Shown here: piece after piece, positions 17,322 through 26,050 of the stretch
How positions within the stretch are numbered: position 1 is the stretch's first letter
Layout of the letters: the number at the start of each line of letters is the position of its first letter
Assembly (NCBI RefSeq): GCF_002920635.1
Contig: NZ_PQSR01000031.1
Span: forward strand, 1-64,000
Origin: Streptomyces sp. Ru72
GTDB taxonomy: Bacteria > Actinomycetota > Actinomycetes > Streptomycetales > Streptomycetaceae
DNA length: 64,000 bases
Direction: 5' to 3'
The notes under the pieces: generated by a model
Databases searched by the model: none
Told to the model about the DNA's origin: nothing
What the model saw: the letters and a program-made list of their open reading frames with translations, nothing else
Translations under genes and position numbers: made by a program

Positions 17322-17664
17322 CTCTGCCCTCCTTCGAGGGTTCCCGGTGCCTGCTCTGCCGAGTCTTCCATCCCCCAATGACAAGCGCCGCCGGAATGAC
17401 GCGGCGGGTTGCTGTCACGCTGTGGGATCGGCAGCGTGCGCTCTCGTCACGGATTTCTCGGCGCGCCGCCGTGCGCGGCGCCATGAGGCGAGGACATCAT
17501 CGTGAGCCCTACGACGTCGTGAGCCCTGTGACCTAGTGCCGCACCACGTCGAGCCTGAGAGGTCGTGGGGCGTCGTCCCCGGTCGCGGCGGGCCCGGGGA
17601 CGGCCGGCCCGTCGTTGATCACGTGTTGATCGAACGTTTTTCGCCGCGCGGCACGATCTCGGCC
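17322..17664. other. Divergent intergenic region with GTTGATC direct repeat
   Basis: About 340 non-coding bases between the VOC gene and the WhiB-like gene. GTTGATC occurs at 17614-17620 and again at 17625-17631, one helical turn apart, directly upstream of the WhiB-like gene. This could be a regulator site. No other feature is convincing. Confidence 0.4.
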
Positions 17665-17916
17665 ATGCACATCGAAGCGATCATCGCGTCCGACATCCCC
17701 TGGCAGGACCAGGCGCTCTGTGCGCAGACGGGGGGCGATTTCTTCTTCCCCGAGCCGGGCAGTTCGGTGCGGGAGGCGAAGCGTATCTGCGGGCTCTGCC
17801 AGAGCCGTGCCGCGTGCCTCGAATACGCGCTCACCCACGACGAACGGTTCGGCGTCTGGGGCGGGCTGTCCGAGAAGGAGCGGCTGCAGCTGAGGCGGAC
17901 GCCGGACAGCAGGTGA
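17665..17916 (+). CDS. WhiB-like (Wbl) Fe-S transcription factor
   Basis: An 83-residue WhiB-like protein. The four cluster cysteines are C19, C42, C45 and C51 (C-x22-C-x2-C-x5-C), holding a redox/NO-sensitive 4Fe-4S cluster. The G63-VWGG turn is present, followed by a basic tail (KERLQLRRTPDSR). Wbl proteins act with the main sigma factor and control development, antibiotic production or resistance in actinomycetes. Which Wbl this is cannot be decided here. ATG 17665 is chosen because the Wbl fold begins there. Confidence 0.92.
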   Translation: MHIEAIIASDIPWQDQALCAQTGGDFFFPEPGSSVREAKRICGLCQSRAACLEYALTHDERFGVWGGLSEKERLQLRRTPDSR

Positions 17917-17969
17917 GGGGTCTCACCCGTCCGGATGCGCGGCCGGACGCCCGGGACGATGCTGGAGAC

Positions 17970-18185
17970 ATGTCCGGACGGGCTCCTGTCATCGTTCATC
18001 CGCCGTCGGGCACCGGTGGCCGACGGGTGACCGCGCGCGGGGAGAGCCTGGGGGTGGCGTTCTCCGACGAGGACGTGATCGAGTTCCTCGGCCGGGCCGG
18101 GCTGCCCGACGCCGAGGACCTGCTGGACGACCCGGCGTGGGTGAAGTGGCGCGGCGCGGACGCCCACCACTACGAGGCCGCCTAG
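17970..18185 (+). CDS. Small conserved hypothetical protein (71 aa)
   Basis: A 71-residue protein with the sequence pattern GTGGRRVTARGESLGVAFS, then DVIEFLGRAGLPDAEDLLDDP and a WVKWRGADAHHYEAA end. There is no membrane segment. The length and composition resemble a small protein conserved in Streptomyces, but I do not know a function. ATG 17970 is preferred over an earlier frame that overlaps the WhiB-like gene. Confidence 0.6.
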   Translation: MSGRAPVIVHPPSGTGGRRVTARGESLGVAFSDEDVIEFLGRAGLPDAEDLLDDPAWVKWRGADAHHYEAA

Positions 18186-18240
18186 GACGAGGCCGCCCAG
18201 GACCTGTGGGAGCCCTGCGACGGAGGGGGGCGGCCCGGGG

Positions 18241-18705
18241 TCAGTCCTCGCTGACGGTTGCCAGTACGGCGAGCGTCTCGCCCGCCTCGCGCAGCGCCCG
18301 CCGCAGGACGACCGGGGAATGCAGCAGCCCGCTCCCGTCGGGCGGGACGATCCACTCCAGGGAACCGGCGGGCCGGTACGGCGGAGGCACGGCGACCCAG
18401 GTACCCCTGCTCGCATGGCGGACCCCGGCGCCGGCCCAGTGACCGGGCGGATCCGGCGGCAGGAAGAAACCCACCCTGAGCGCCGCGGAGTCCACCAGCG
18501 TCGGTCCGGGTGTCCGCAGCGGGTCGTCCCACAGAATGTCCAGGGCGAGCAGCCCCAGCCGACGCGGAACGCTCACCACGTCCCAGTGGCGTCCGGCCTC
18601 CAGCAGCACCGTGCCCTCACCCCGCTCCCACTGCTGTGCGCAGGCGAGCGGGTCCGGGGCGGCGGCCAGCCACTGGACGCCTCGCATCCACATCGCATTC
18701 GTCAT
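18241..18705 (-). CDS. Hypothetical protein, primase/polymerase N-terminal-like
   Basis: A 154-residue soluble protein. The pattern of the N-terminus (MRGVQWLAAAPDPLACAQQW), VVSVPRRLGLLALD, and the C-terminal LEWIVPPDGSGLLHSP resembles small Streptomyces proteins related to the N-terminal part of bifunctional primase-polymerases, but no catalytic acidic residues are obvious. The role is unknown. Start ATG 18705 (MTNAMWMRG); an ATG seven codons later is an alternative. Confidence 0.6.
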   Translation of the reverse strand: MTNAMWMRGVQWLAAAPDPLACAQQWERGEGTVLLEAGRHWDVVSVPRRLGLLALDILWDDPLRTPGPTLVDSAALRVGFFLPPDPPGHWAGAGVRHASRGTWVAVPPPYRPAGSLEWIVPPDGSGLLHSPVVLRRALREAGETLAVLATVSED

Positions 18706-18914
18706 GACCCGCTCCAGGGGCGTCACCCGGCCCGACCGGCCCGACCAGGCGTACGACAGGGACAGACCGGGCGGGTCGGCCCGCGCGGACGTCCACCCGG
18801 CATATGCATGCTGAGGGATGCTTCGGTGCGGCGAACAGGGTGGCGCGAGGTGGCGTTTGCTGCGGATCCGGAGGCGGATACGAACTCGGATACGGGTACC
18901 CGACGCGGTTACGC

Positions 18915-19883
18915 CTAGGCCCGGGCCGCCATGCGCGCCTTGCGGGCGGCCAGCTTCTCGTCGAACCGCGTGGCCTCGCTGTTGAGGCCGTCCATGAACA
19001 GGCCGAGTTCCTCCTGAGCCCGGAGGCCTTCGGGGCCGAGGCCGTCGATCTGCAGGACCTTCAGGAAGCGGAGCACCGGCTGGAGTACGTCGTCGTGGTG
19101 GATGCGCAGGTTGTAGACCTCGCCGATCGCCATCTGCGCGGCGGCTCGCTCGAAGCCGGGGATGCCGTGGCCGGGCATGCGAAAGCCCACCACGACGTCC
19201 CGCACCGCCTGCATGGTCGGGTCGGGCGCGATCTCGAACGCGGCCTTCAGCAGGTTCCGGTAGAACACCATGTGCAGGTTCTCGTCGGTCGCGATGCGGG
19301 CCAGCATCCGGTCGCAGACCGGGTCGCCGGACTGGTGGCCGGTGTTGCGGTGCGAGATGCGGGTGGCCAGCTCCTGGAAGGCGACGTAGGCGACGGAGTG
19401 CAGCATCGAGTGCCGGTTGTCCGACTCGAAGCCCTCGCTCATGTGCGCCATGCGGAAACGTTCCAGCTGGTCGGGGTCGACCGCGCGGGAGGCGAGCAGG
19501 TAGTCCCGCATCACGATGCCGTGCCTGCCCTCTTCCGCCGTCCAGCGGTGCACCCAGGTGCCCCAGGCGCCGTCGCGGCCGAACAGCGTGGCGATCTCGT
19601 GGTGGTAGCTGGGGAGGTTGTCCTCCGTCAGGAGATTGACGACCAGCGCGATCCGGCCGATGTCGGTGACCTTCGACTGCTCCTTCTCCCAGGCCACGCC
19701 GTCCTCGAAGAAGCCCGGGAAGTTGCGGCCGTCGCCCCAGGGGACGTACTCGTGCGGCATCCAGTCCTTGGCGACCTGCAGATGGCGGTTCAGCTCGTTC
19801 TCGACCACTTCCTCCAGGGCGTACAGCAGCCGTGCGTCGGTCCAGACGGAGGGGCTGCCGAGGTGGGGAGAGGTGATCGTCAC
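18915..19883 (-). CDS. Acyl-ACP desaturase (ferritin-like diiron)
   Basis: A 322-residue soluble stearoyl-ACP-desaturase-family enzyme. The diiron ligands are in EEGRH (117-121) and DENLH (200-204), with further acidic residues in the first helices (LEEVVENE and TEDNLPSYHHE). It introduces a double bond into acyl-ACP chains to adjust membrane fluidity. It resembles the actinobacterial DesA group; redox partner genes are not adjacent. A three-unit operator array lies upstream, suggesting repressor control by a TetR-like lipid regulator. Confidence 0.92.
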   Translation of the reverse strand: MTITSPHLGSPSVWTDARLLYALEEVVENELNRHLQVAKDWMPHEYVPWGDGRNFPGFFEDGVAWEKEQSKVTDIGRIALVVNLLTEDNLPSYHHEIATLFGRDGAWGTWVHRWTAEEGRHGIVMRDYLLASRAVDPDQLERFRMAHMSEGFESDNRHSMLHSVAYVAFQELATRISHRNTGHQSGDPVCDRMLARIATDENLHMVFYRNLLKAAFEIAPDPTMQAVRDVVVGFRMPGHGIPGFERAAAQMAIGEVYNLRIHHDDVLQPVLRFLKVLQIDGLGPEGLRAQEELGLFMDGLNSEATRFDEKLAARKARMAARA

Positions 19884-19941
19884 AGGAACTCCAGAAAGGC
19901 GGGGAGGGACAGCGGTGCGGCCGGCGAGCGGTGCCGGAACT

Positions 19942-19986
19942 TACGGGATCGTAGGCTACGAATCCGTAGGTTACGAATCCGTAGGT
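19942..19986. promoter_or_regulatory. Three-unit 15-bp operator array upstream of the desaturase
   Basis: Three abutting 15-bp units: TACGGGATCGTAGGC, TACGAATCCGTAGGT and the same again. Each carries TACG-N4-CGTA palindromic arms, extending to CTACG/CGTAG in the middle one. The array lies 59-103 bp upstream of the desaturase start, near the expected promoter. Repeated short palindromes of this kind usually bind a TetR-type repressor. No such gene is adjacent. Confidence 0.75.
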
Positions 19987-20111
19987 TAAGCACGCTGTAA
20001 AAGCCCAGCCCATATGCCTGAAAGACCCCAAGGGGGAGACTCCGTCCGGGTATACGGAAGTCACCGCCGACGTGAGGTCGACGGGGACGAACGGGTGGCC
20101 GCCTCACCTGG

Positions 20112-20888
20112 TCAGTCGTACAACTCCCGCAGCCGCACCGACAGGCACGTCACACATCCCTCGAGCTTCTCGAACTCGCTGATGTCGACGAGGACCGGTT
20201 CATGACCGAGGTCGGCCAGCAGGTCCGCAGTGTTCGGCGCGCTGGCCGCCATGAGCAGCCTGTCGCCGCCGAGCAGCACGACGTGCGCTCCGGACTCCTC
20301 CGGAACCGGCAGGAAGCGCGGGAACAGCGACGGCTTGTCCACCAGCGGCACATGGCCGATGACCGTGCCGTCGGGCAGCGCGGTGACCGCCGACTTCAGG
20401 TGCAGCACCTTGGTGACGGGCACCGGGACCACCCGGGCGCCCAGTGGTTCGAACACCGCGCGCATCTGCTGGACGGCGGCCGCGTTGGTGCGTCCGCTGC
20501 GGCCGACGTAGATCGTGTCGTCGATCTTCAGGACATCGCCCCCGTCGAGAGTGCCCGGCTCCCAGATCCAGTTCACCGAACAGCCCAGCCGGGCCACGGC
20601 CTCCTCGACTCCCGCCGTCTCCTCGCGCCGTGACTCGGCGCCCGGTCGTGTGATCAGTGCGACGTTCTTGTACATCACGACCGCGTCCTCGACGAACACC
20701 GAGTCCGGGCAGTCGTCGGCCGGTTCCACCTCGATCGTCTCCCAGCCGTGCTCGCGCAGCGTCCCCGCGTACGCCTCCCACTGCTCGAGCGCGCGATCGA
20801 CGTCGACCTTCTCCCGCTCGATGTGGGTCACCAGCCCCTCGGCAAGGCGCGGGCTGGGTCGGCGGATGAGGGCCTTGTTGCTGGGCAC
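20112..20888 (-). CDS. N(G),N(G)-dimethylarginine dimethylaminohydrolase (DDAH)
   Basis: A 258-residue amidinotransferase-fold enzyme. It hydrolyses methylated arginines to citrulline and an alkylamine. The acidic PADDCPDSVFVEDA, GTLDGGDVL, KVLHLKSAV (catalytic His) and EGCVTCLSVRL segments match DDAH; C248 in the last is the probable nucleophile. GTG 20888 is chosen because it gives the usual length of about 258 and begins with PSNKALIRRPS, the conserved N-terminus; an ATG 14 codons earlier is possible. Confidence 0.9.
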   Translation of the reverse strand: MPSNKALIRRPSPRLAEGLVTHIEREKVDVDRALEQWEAYAGTLREHGWETIEVEPADDCPDSVFVEDAVVMYKNVALITRPGAESRREETAGVEEAVARLGCSVNWIWEPGTLDGGDVLKIDDTIYVGRSGRTNAAAVQQMRAVFEPLGARVVPVPVTKVLHLKSAVTALPDGTVIGHVPLVDKPSLFPRFLPVPEESGAHVVLLGGDRLLMAASAPNTADLLADLGHEPVLVDISEFEKLEGCVTCLSVRLRELYD

Positions 20889-20994
20889 GTGCGGAACTCC
20901 GTCTCGGCTGATGATGTCGCCCGCCATCATGCAGGGCCGGAACCCGGGGACAAAGCCCCGGGTTCCGCGACCGTGCGAACCGGCGCCGCCCCGT

Positions 20995-22623
20995 TCAGGG
21001 CCGGTCGGCCTCCCCGACGGCCTCCGGCGTGGTCTCCTTCAGCTCTCCGTCGAGCAGCAGCCAGCGTGTGATGCCGATCGACTCCAGGAACGGCAGGTCG
21101 TGGCTCGCCACGACCAACGCGCCCTCGTACGACTCCAGGGCCGTGGTGAGCTGCCGCACGCTCGCCATGTCGAGGTTGTTGGTCGGCTCGTCCAGCATCA
21201 GCAGCTGCGGCGCCGGCTCGGCGAGCATCAGCGCGGCCAGGGCGGCGCGGAAGCGCTCGCCGCCCGACAGGGTCCCGGCCGGCTGGTCGGCCCGGCTGCC
21301 GCGGAACAGGAAGCGGGCCAGGCGGGCCCGGATCCGGTTGTTGGTGGCGGTGGGTGCGAACCGGGCCACGTTCTGCGCGACCGTCAGCCCGTCGTCGAGG
21401 ACGTCGAGCCGCTGCGGCAGGAAACGCAGCGGCACGTGCGCCGTCGCCTCGCCCGCCACCGGGTCCAACTCGCCCGCGATGGTGCGCAGCAGCGTGGTCT
21501 TGCCCGCGCCGTTGCGCCCGATCAGCGCGACCCGCTCGGGGCCGCGCAGTTCCAGGCCGCCGTGCACACGGGCGCCGTACGCCGGCTCCAGGTCCCGCAG
21601 CGTCAGGACGGCCCGCCCGGGCGGTACCGCCGTGTGCGGCAGGTCGACGCGGATCTCGTCGTCGTCCCGGACCGCCTCCACCGCCTCGTCCAGTCTTTCC
21701 CTGGCCTCGGCGAGCCGCTCCTCGTGCAGGAGACGGTGCTTGCCGGCAGACTCCTGTGCGGCCCGCTTGCGCGCTCCCATGACGATCTTCGGTTCGCGCT
21801 TGTTGTCCCACATCTTCTGCCCGTACCGCTTGCGGCGTGCCAACTTCACCTGCGCGTCGACCAGTTCACGCTTCTGCTTGCGCAGGTCGGCCTCGGCGAC
21901 GCGCACCATCCGTTCGGCCGCCTCCTGTTCGACGGCCAGTGCCTCCTCGTACGCGGAGAAGGTGCCGCCGAACCAGGTGATCTCCCCGCCGTGCAGATCG
22001 GCGATCTGGTCGACACGGTCGAGGAGTTCCCGGTCGTGGCTGACCACGATCATGACCCCCGGCCACGCCTCGACCGCCGAGTACAGCCGTCTGCGCGCGT
22101 ACAGGTCGAGGTTGTTGGTGGGTTCGTCGAGCAGCAGCACGTCCGGGCGGCGCAGCAGCAGCGCGGCCAGCCGCAGCAGGACGGACTCGCCGCCGGAGAC
22201 CTCGCCGATGGTGCGGTCCAACCCGATGTGACCGAGGCCGAGTTCGCCGAGCGTCACCTGGGCGCGCTCCTCCACGTCCCAGTCGTCGCCGACGGTCGCG
22301 AAGTGCTCCTCCGCCACGTCGCCCGCCTCGATGGCGTGCAGCGCGGCGCGCTGGGCGGCGATGCCGAGGGCCTCGTCGACCCGCAGGGCGGTGTCGAGCG
22401 TCACGTTCTGCGGCAGATGACCGACCGCTCCCGCGACGCGCACGGTGCCCGAAGCCGGGGTGAGTTCACCGGCGATCAGCTTCAACAGGGTGGACTTCCC
22501 GGATCCGTTGGTTCCGACGAGTCCGGTCCTGCCGGCGCCGAAGGCGACCTGGAGGTCGTCGAAGACGGAGGTGCCGTCGGGCCAGCAGAAGGACAGGGAC
22601 GTACAGGTGATGGAAGGTGCCAT
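20995..22623 (-). CDS. ABC-F family ATPase (translation factor / antibiotic resistance type)
   Basis: A 542-residue protein with two ABC domains and no membrane segment. Walker A motifs are GTNGSGKST and GRNGAGKTT, with signature segments EVSGGESVL and LSGGERFRAAL. Between them is a charged linker (EADLRKQKRELVDAQVKLARRKRYGQ region). ABC-F proteins bind the ribosomal E-site and either rescue stalled ribosomes or displace ribosome-targeting antibiotics. The structured 5' leader upstream favours an inducible resistance-type role. ATG 22623 is where the first domain begins. Confidence 0.9.
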   Translation of the reverse strand: MAPSITCTSLSFCWPDGTSVFDDLQVAFGAGRTGLVGTNGSGKSTLLKLIAGELTPASGTVRVAGAVGHLPQNVTLDTALRVDEALGIAAQRAALHAIEAGDVAEEHFATVGDDWDVEERAQVTLGELGLGHIGLDRTIGEVSGGESVLLRLAALLLRRPDVLLLDEPTNNLDLYARRRLYSAVEAWPGVMIVVSHDRELLDRVDQIADLHGGEITWFGGTFSAYEEALAVEQEAAERMVRVAEADLRKQKRELVDAQVKLARRKRYGQKMWDNKREPKIVMGARKRAAQESAGKHRLLHEERLAEARERLDEAVEAVRDDDEIRVDLPHTAVPPGRAVLTLRDLEPAYGARVHGGLELRGPERVALIGRNGAGKTTLLRTIAGELDPVAGEATAHVPLRFLPQRLDVLDDGLTVAQNVARFAPTATNNRIRARLARFLFRGSRADQPAGTLSGGERFRAALAALMLAEPAPQLLMLDEPTNNLDMASVRQLTTALESYEGALVVASHDLPFLESIGITRWLLLDGELKETTPEAVGEADRP

Positions 22624-22992
22624 ACGGGCCTCGCGGTTGCTCAAGGGGGCGGGTGTCGGGCAACGCGTGTGAGACACCGCTTGAGGCGACGGTCCGCGAA
22701 CGGAGGGAAGAGGAAGCTCCGCACCGAAAGGACGGCTCGCACACCGAGGTCGCACGCGACGCACACAGACACGGGCAGTGCCGTGTGACGCGGTGTCTCA
22801 AGACCTCAGACGAGCAACGTCCTTCTCCTCCCGGCGGCAACAGAAGCGTTGAACACCGTACGAGGGGCTCGTGGGAGCGTCAACGCGTTTATCGGCGCCG
22901 AGTACAAGCCCGGTCCCTCGCCCTTGTCGCCCCTACCCGCATGTCGGATTTCCGCCAGCCACCGGCCGCCGCCCGCTGGTTGACTCGTCCGC
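22624..22992 (-). promoter_or_regulatory. Structured 5' leader of the ABC-F gene
   Basis: The 370-bp gap before the minus-strand ABC-F gene contains an 11-bp perfect inverted repeat: TGAGACACCGC at 22670-22680 and its complement at 22790-22800, 109 bp apart. Just upstream of the distal arm the minus strand reads a possible 16-codon ORF from GTG 22854 ending in GRRRTLLV and TGA (22806). A short peptide followed by alternative stems is how ribosome-mediated attenuation of ABC-F genes usually looks. The plus-strand gene at 22993 starts at the other end. Confidence 0.45.
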
Positions 22993-23829
22993 ATGACGAA
23001 CAACACCTCGCCGCGTGAGCAGGCCCTCGCCTTCCGTTCCCTGCATGTGCCCGGTCGTCCGCTCGTGCTGCCCAACGTCTGGGACGTCGCCAGCGCGAGG
23101 CTCGTCGAGGACTCGGGGGCCGCGGCCGTCGCCACCACGAGCGCCGGACTCGCCTGGGAGCTGGGCGCCGCCGACGGGGACCGGCTCTCCGGCGGCGACG
23201 CCGTCGCGGCCCTGACCCGGATCGCGGATGCGGTGACCGTCCCGGTGAGCGCGGACATCGAGACCGGGTACGCCGATGACGCCGCGGGCGTCGGTGACAC
23301 GATCAGGGCGGTGCTGGCGGCGGGCGCCGTCGGCGTCAACATCGAGGACGGCCTGTACGGCGGCGGCGACGCGCTGCGCCCGGTCGCCGAGCAGGCCGCG
23401 CGCATCGCAGCCGCGCGCGAGGCCGCCGAGGCGGCCGGGGTGCCGCTGTTCGTCAACGCGCGCGTGGACACGTATCTGCGCGGTGCCGGAGGCCTGGAGG
23501 AGACCCTGGAGCGGGCCGCCGCGTTCCTCGCCGCCGGGGCGGACGGCGTCTTCGTCCCCGGGGCCGTCGAACCGGTGACCGTGAAGGCGCTCGCCGAGGG
23601 CATCGAGGGCCCGCTGAACGTGATGGCCGGCCCAGGCGCGCCCACGGTCGCCGAACTGGCCGCCCTCGGCGTCGCCCGGGTCAGTGTCGGCTCGGGCATC
23701 GCCCAGGCCGCCCACGCCCTGGTCCACCGCGCCGCACGGGAGCTGCTCGACGCGGGAACGTACGACGCACTGGCCGTCGGCCTCGACTACGCGGAGCTCA
23801 ACGGGCTGCTGGGCGGGGACCGTCAGTAG
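22993..23829 (+). CDS. Isocitrate lyase / PEP mutase family protein
   Basis: A 278-residue TIM-barrel enzyme of the phosphoenolpyruvate mutase/isocitrate lyase superfamily (oxaloacetate-decarboxylase-like subgroup). LPNVWDVASARL, the Mg-binding DIETGYADD, VGVNIEDG and NARVDTYL are typical. The superfamily cleaves or forms C-C or P-C bonds next to a carboxylate. The family cysteine of methylisocitrate lyase (KKCGH) is absent, so it is not a true isocitrate lyase. Substrate unknown. Confidence 0.88.
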   Translation: MTNNTSPREQALAFRSLHVPGRPLVLPNVWDVASARLVEDSGAAAVATTSAGLAWELGAADGDRLSGGDAVAALTRIADAVTVPVSADIETGYADDAAGVGDTIRAVLAAGAVGVNIEDGLYGGGDALRPVAEQAARIAAAREAAEAAGVPLFVNARVDTYLRGAGGLEETLERAAAFLAAGADGVFVPGAVEPVTVKALAEGIEGPLNVMAGPGAPTVAELAALGVARVSVGSGIAQAAHALVHRAARELLDAGTYDALAVGLDYAELNGLLGGDRQ

Positions 23830-23946
23830 TGCCGAAGGGTGCGGGGTCGTGACGGTGTCCGGGCTCCGCCGAGCGGGTGCGACCGGCCACGGACGGCCCG
23901 CACGCGCCGTCGAATCCGCCGACCGGGAGCGGGCGCACCGGGGAGC

Positions 23947-24363
23947 TCAGCACGCGTCCCGCATCAGCTCCGCGAGGTCGTGGTCCAGGTCCACCTGAAG
24001 ATGCTCCAGACCCACCGGCACCAGCTCGGTGGTCCGCTGCAGGAAGCGCTCGATCTCGTCCGAGTGGACGTGCACCACGGCGGTGCCCTCCGGGGCGTGG
24101 AACTCCAGGACGGTGCGTTCGTAGCCGTACGGCCGCACCCGGACGTCGCCGTGGCCCTCCGGGCCCTCCAGACCGGCGCTGAGGAGTTCGCGGGCGAAGG
24201 TCCAGCACACCTCCACACCCTCCAGGGTGGCCGGGGCGGGGAAGGTCATGCGGACGGCGAACGGGTCGCTCCGGTCGTAGCGGAGCACGGCCGGAATGCT
24301 CTGCATACGCGGCGCGGCAGCGACGAGGCGGGCCTCCACGGGCTGCTCGATGACGGTGGACAA
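23947..24363 (-). CDS. ssgD: SsgA-like sporulation and cell-division protein (SsgD-like)
   Basis: A 138-residue SALP protein, a family found only in sporulating actinomycetes, where members steer septum placement and peptidoglycan remodelling. The fold is visible in VPAVLRYDRSDPFAVRMTF-like IPAVLRYDRSDPFAV, VCWTFARELL and HVHSDEIERFLQRT. TTG 24363 is proposed as start: GGGAG lies 8 nt upstream and SALP proteins begin about here (STVIEQPVEARL). Assignment to SsgD is from similarity and remembered gene order, and is less certain than the family. Confidence 0.82.
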   Translation of the reverse strand: MSTVIEQPVEARLVAAAPRMQSIPAVLRYDRSDPFAVRMTFPAPATLEGVEVCWTFARELLSAGLEGPEGHGDVRVRPYGYERTVLEFHAPEGTAVVHVHSDEIERFLQRTTELVPVGLEHLQVDLDHDLAELMRDAC

Positions 24364-24675
24364 CGCCTTGCTCCCTTGTGACGGCTGGACGGGCTTCTGT
24401 GACGGCTGGGCGGACTTCGGGCGGATGAGGCCAGGCACTTGAAGAGACGATGGAATCGGCCGATCCGTGCACATGAAATACGAGTGACCTCTGTCACCGA
24501 GTCCATGCCACCGGACGGTGCACGGTGAGGGCGATCACTCCGGTGTCCCGCGCTCTGCGAGACACCGGAGAGGACACCGCGCACACGCGTAGGGTTCCCG
24601 GGCGGACGTCGACGGTGAACCGCGGCGAAGGGGGGTACTCGTCGGGCACCCGGATCCGGAGAGGAAGTGACGGTC

Positions 24676-24999
24676 ATGCCACGCGGCTCGAGCCCCAAGC
24701 GGGAACGTCAGTACGAGCACATAAAGGAAAGCGCGCGCGACCGCGGGGAGAGCGAGGGACGCGCCAAGGTGATCGCGGCGCGGACCGTGAACAAGGAGCG
24801 CGCCCGTTCCGGTGAGTCCAAGACCGCGAGCCGCACGTCCACCCAGGACAAGTCGTCCGCAAAGCGCGGTGGACAGCGCGCGGGCAAGGGCTCCCAGGGG
24901 CAGACGTACGACCAGCTGTACGAGGAGGCCAAGCGGCGCAACATCCGCGGCCGCTCGGACATGAACAAGAGCGAGCTGCAGCGCGCGCTGGGTAAGTGA
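24676..24999 (+). CDS. Small basic 'plasmid stabilization'-type protein with Rho-N/SAP-like end
   Basis: A 107-residue, very basic protein. The first 70 residues are rich in Lys, Arg and Glu with low complexity and are probably disordered. The last 30 (TYDQLYEEAKRRNIRGRSDMNKSELQRAL) form a two-helix module like the Rho N-terminal or SAP domain, which binds nucleic acid. Homologues are often annotated as plasmid stabilization protein without evidence. ATG 24676 fits the GGAGAGGA ribosome site better than GTG 24667. Confidence 0.7.
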   Translation: MPRGSSPKRERQYEHIKESARDRGESEGRAKVIAARTVNKERARSGESKTASRTSTQDKSSAKRGGQRAGKGSQGQTYDQLYEEAKRRNIRGRSDMNKSELQRALGK

Positions 25000-25033
25000 C
25001 GGCGGGCCGCGGGGTCGTACGCTCGTCACCACC

Positions 25034-25732
25034 ATGACCACCGTACGCACCCCCGCGGGCTGGCCCGCGACCGAAGAAGAGGCTCGTGCCGTGCAGGACG
25101 AGCTGCGCGGCCGGGTGATCCTCGACGAACCGGGGCCGCCGCCCGGGGCCGGCCCCGTGACGGGGGTCGACGTCGCCTACGACGACGAGCGCGGCGTGGT
25201 CGCGGCGGCGGCCGTCGTCCTGGACGCGGCCACTCACACCCCTCTCGCCGAGGCCACGGCCGTCGGTGAGGTCTCCTTCCCGTACGTTCCCGGTCTGCTC
25301 GCCTTCCGTGAGATCCCCACCGTCCTGGCCGCGTTGGAGGCACTGGACCGCGAACCCGGGCTCGTCGTCTGCGACGGCTACGGCCTCGCCCACCCGCGCC
25401 GTTTCGGTCTGGCGAGCCACCTCGGCGTCCTGACCGGACTGCCCACGATCGGCGTCGCCAAGAACCCGTTCACCTTCACCTACGAGGACCCCGGGACCGA
25501 ACGCGGCAGCAGGAGCCCGCTTCTCGCGGGCACCGAAGAGGTCGGCAGCGCTCTGCGCACACAGGCGGGCGTCAAGCCGGTGTTCGTCTCCGTGGGGCAC
25601 CGCGTCGGCCTCGGCGCCGCCTGTGCGCACACTCTCGCGCTCGCCCCCGCGTACCGCATCCCCGAGTCCACCCGGCGCGCCGACAGGCTGTGTCGGCGCG
25701 CCCTCCAGGAGGCGGTCGGGTCCGCGACCTGA
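25034..25732 (+). CDS. nfi: Endonuclease V (deoxyinosine 3'-endonuclease)
   Basis: A 232-residue endonuclease V, which cuts near deoxyinosine and initiates repair of deaminated adenine. Family motifs are GVDVAYDD (metal-binding Asp), FPYVPGLLAFREIP (strand-separating wedge), VVCDGYGLAHPRRFGLASHLGV and GVAKN. KPVFVSVGHRVGL completes the active site. It starts 35 bp after the Rho-N-like gene and may share its transcript. Confidence 0.93.
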   Translation: MTTVRTPAGWPATEEEARAVQDELRGRVILDEPGPPPGAGPVTGVDVAYDDERGVVAAAAVVLDAATHTPLAEATAVGEVSFPYVPGLLAFREIPTVLAALEALDREPGLVVCDGYGLAHPRRFGLASHLGVLTGLPTIGVAKNPFTFTYEDPGTERGSRSPLLAGTEEVGSALRTQAGVKPVFVSVGHRVGLGAACAHTLALAPAYRIPESTRRADRLCRRALQEAVGSAT

Positions 25733-25794
25733 GTACGTCGCCTGAGTACGCGTACGGATGTGACCGCCCCGCCGTGATCGGCAGGGTGGGGCGC

Positions 25795-25950
25795 ATGACG
25801 ACACACCGTGCGCCCAAGACCGTGAGTCACCCCGTCCACCCCGCCCAGCCCGTCGAGCGTGCCGTGACGGCCGCTCTGCTGCTCGCCGTTCTCGCAGGGC
25901 TCGCCTGGATCGTCGGAATGGTCGTCACGGTCCTCGAGTGGGGGGCCTGA
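25795..25950 (+). CDS. Small single-pass membrane protein (51 aa)
   Basis: A 51-residue protein with one hydrophobic helix (AALLLAVLAGLAWIVGMVVTVL) near the C-terminus and a short hydrophilic N-terminus. Function unknown. ATG 25795 is 63 bp after the endonuclease V stop. Confidence 0.55.
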   Translation: MTTHRAPKTVSHPVHPAQPVERAVTAALLLAVLAGLAWIVGMVVTVLEWGA

Positions 25951-26050
25951 CGCCGGGCCGGTGACGGCCCGCCCTCGCGCCGTTGTCGGTGGTTGCGGCT
26001 ACCGTGAGACGAGAATGCGTATACGGAGAGTACACGCTCGGGCCCCCCGC

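Noticed and set aside
17536..17664. Longer start for the WhiB-like protein
   Set aside because: The 43 extra residues do not resemble the family and contain no conserved cysteine; ATG 17665 gives a normal Wbl length.
22466..22840. 124-residue minus-strand frame in the ABC-F leader
   Set aside because: Its second half runs inside the ABC-F gene in another frame, and the composition is Arg-rich and low quality, like other shadows.
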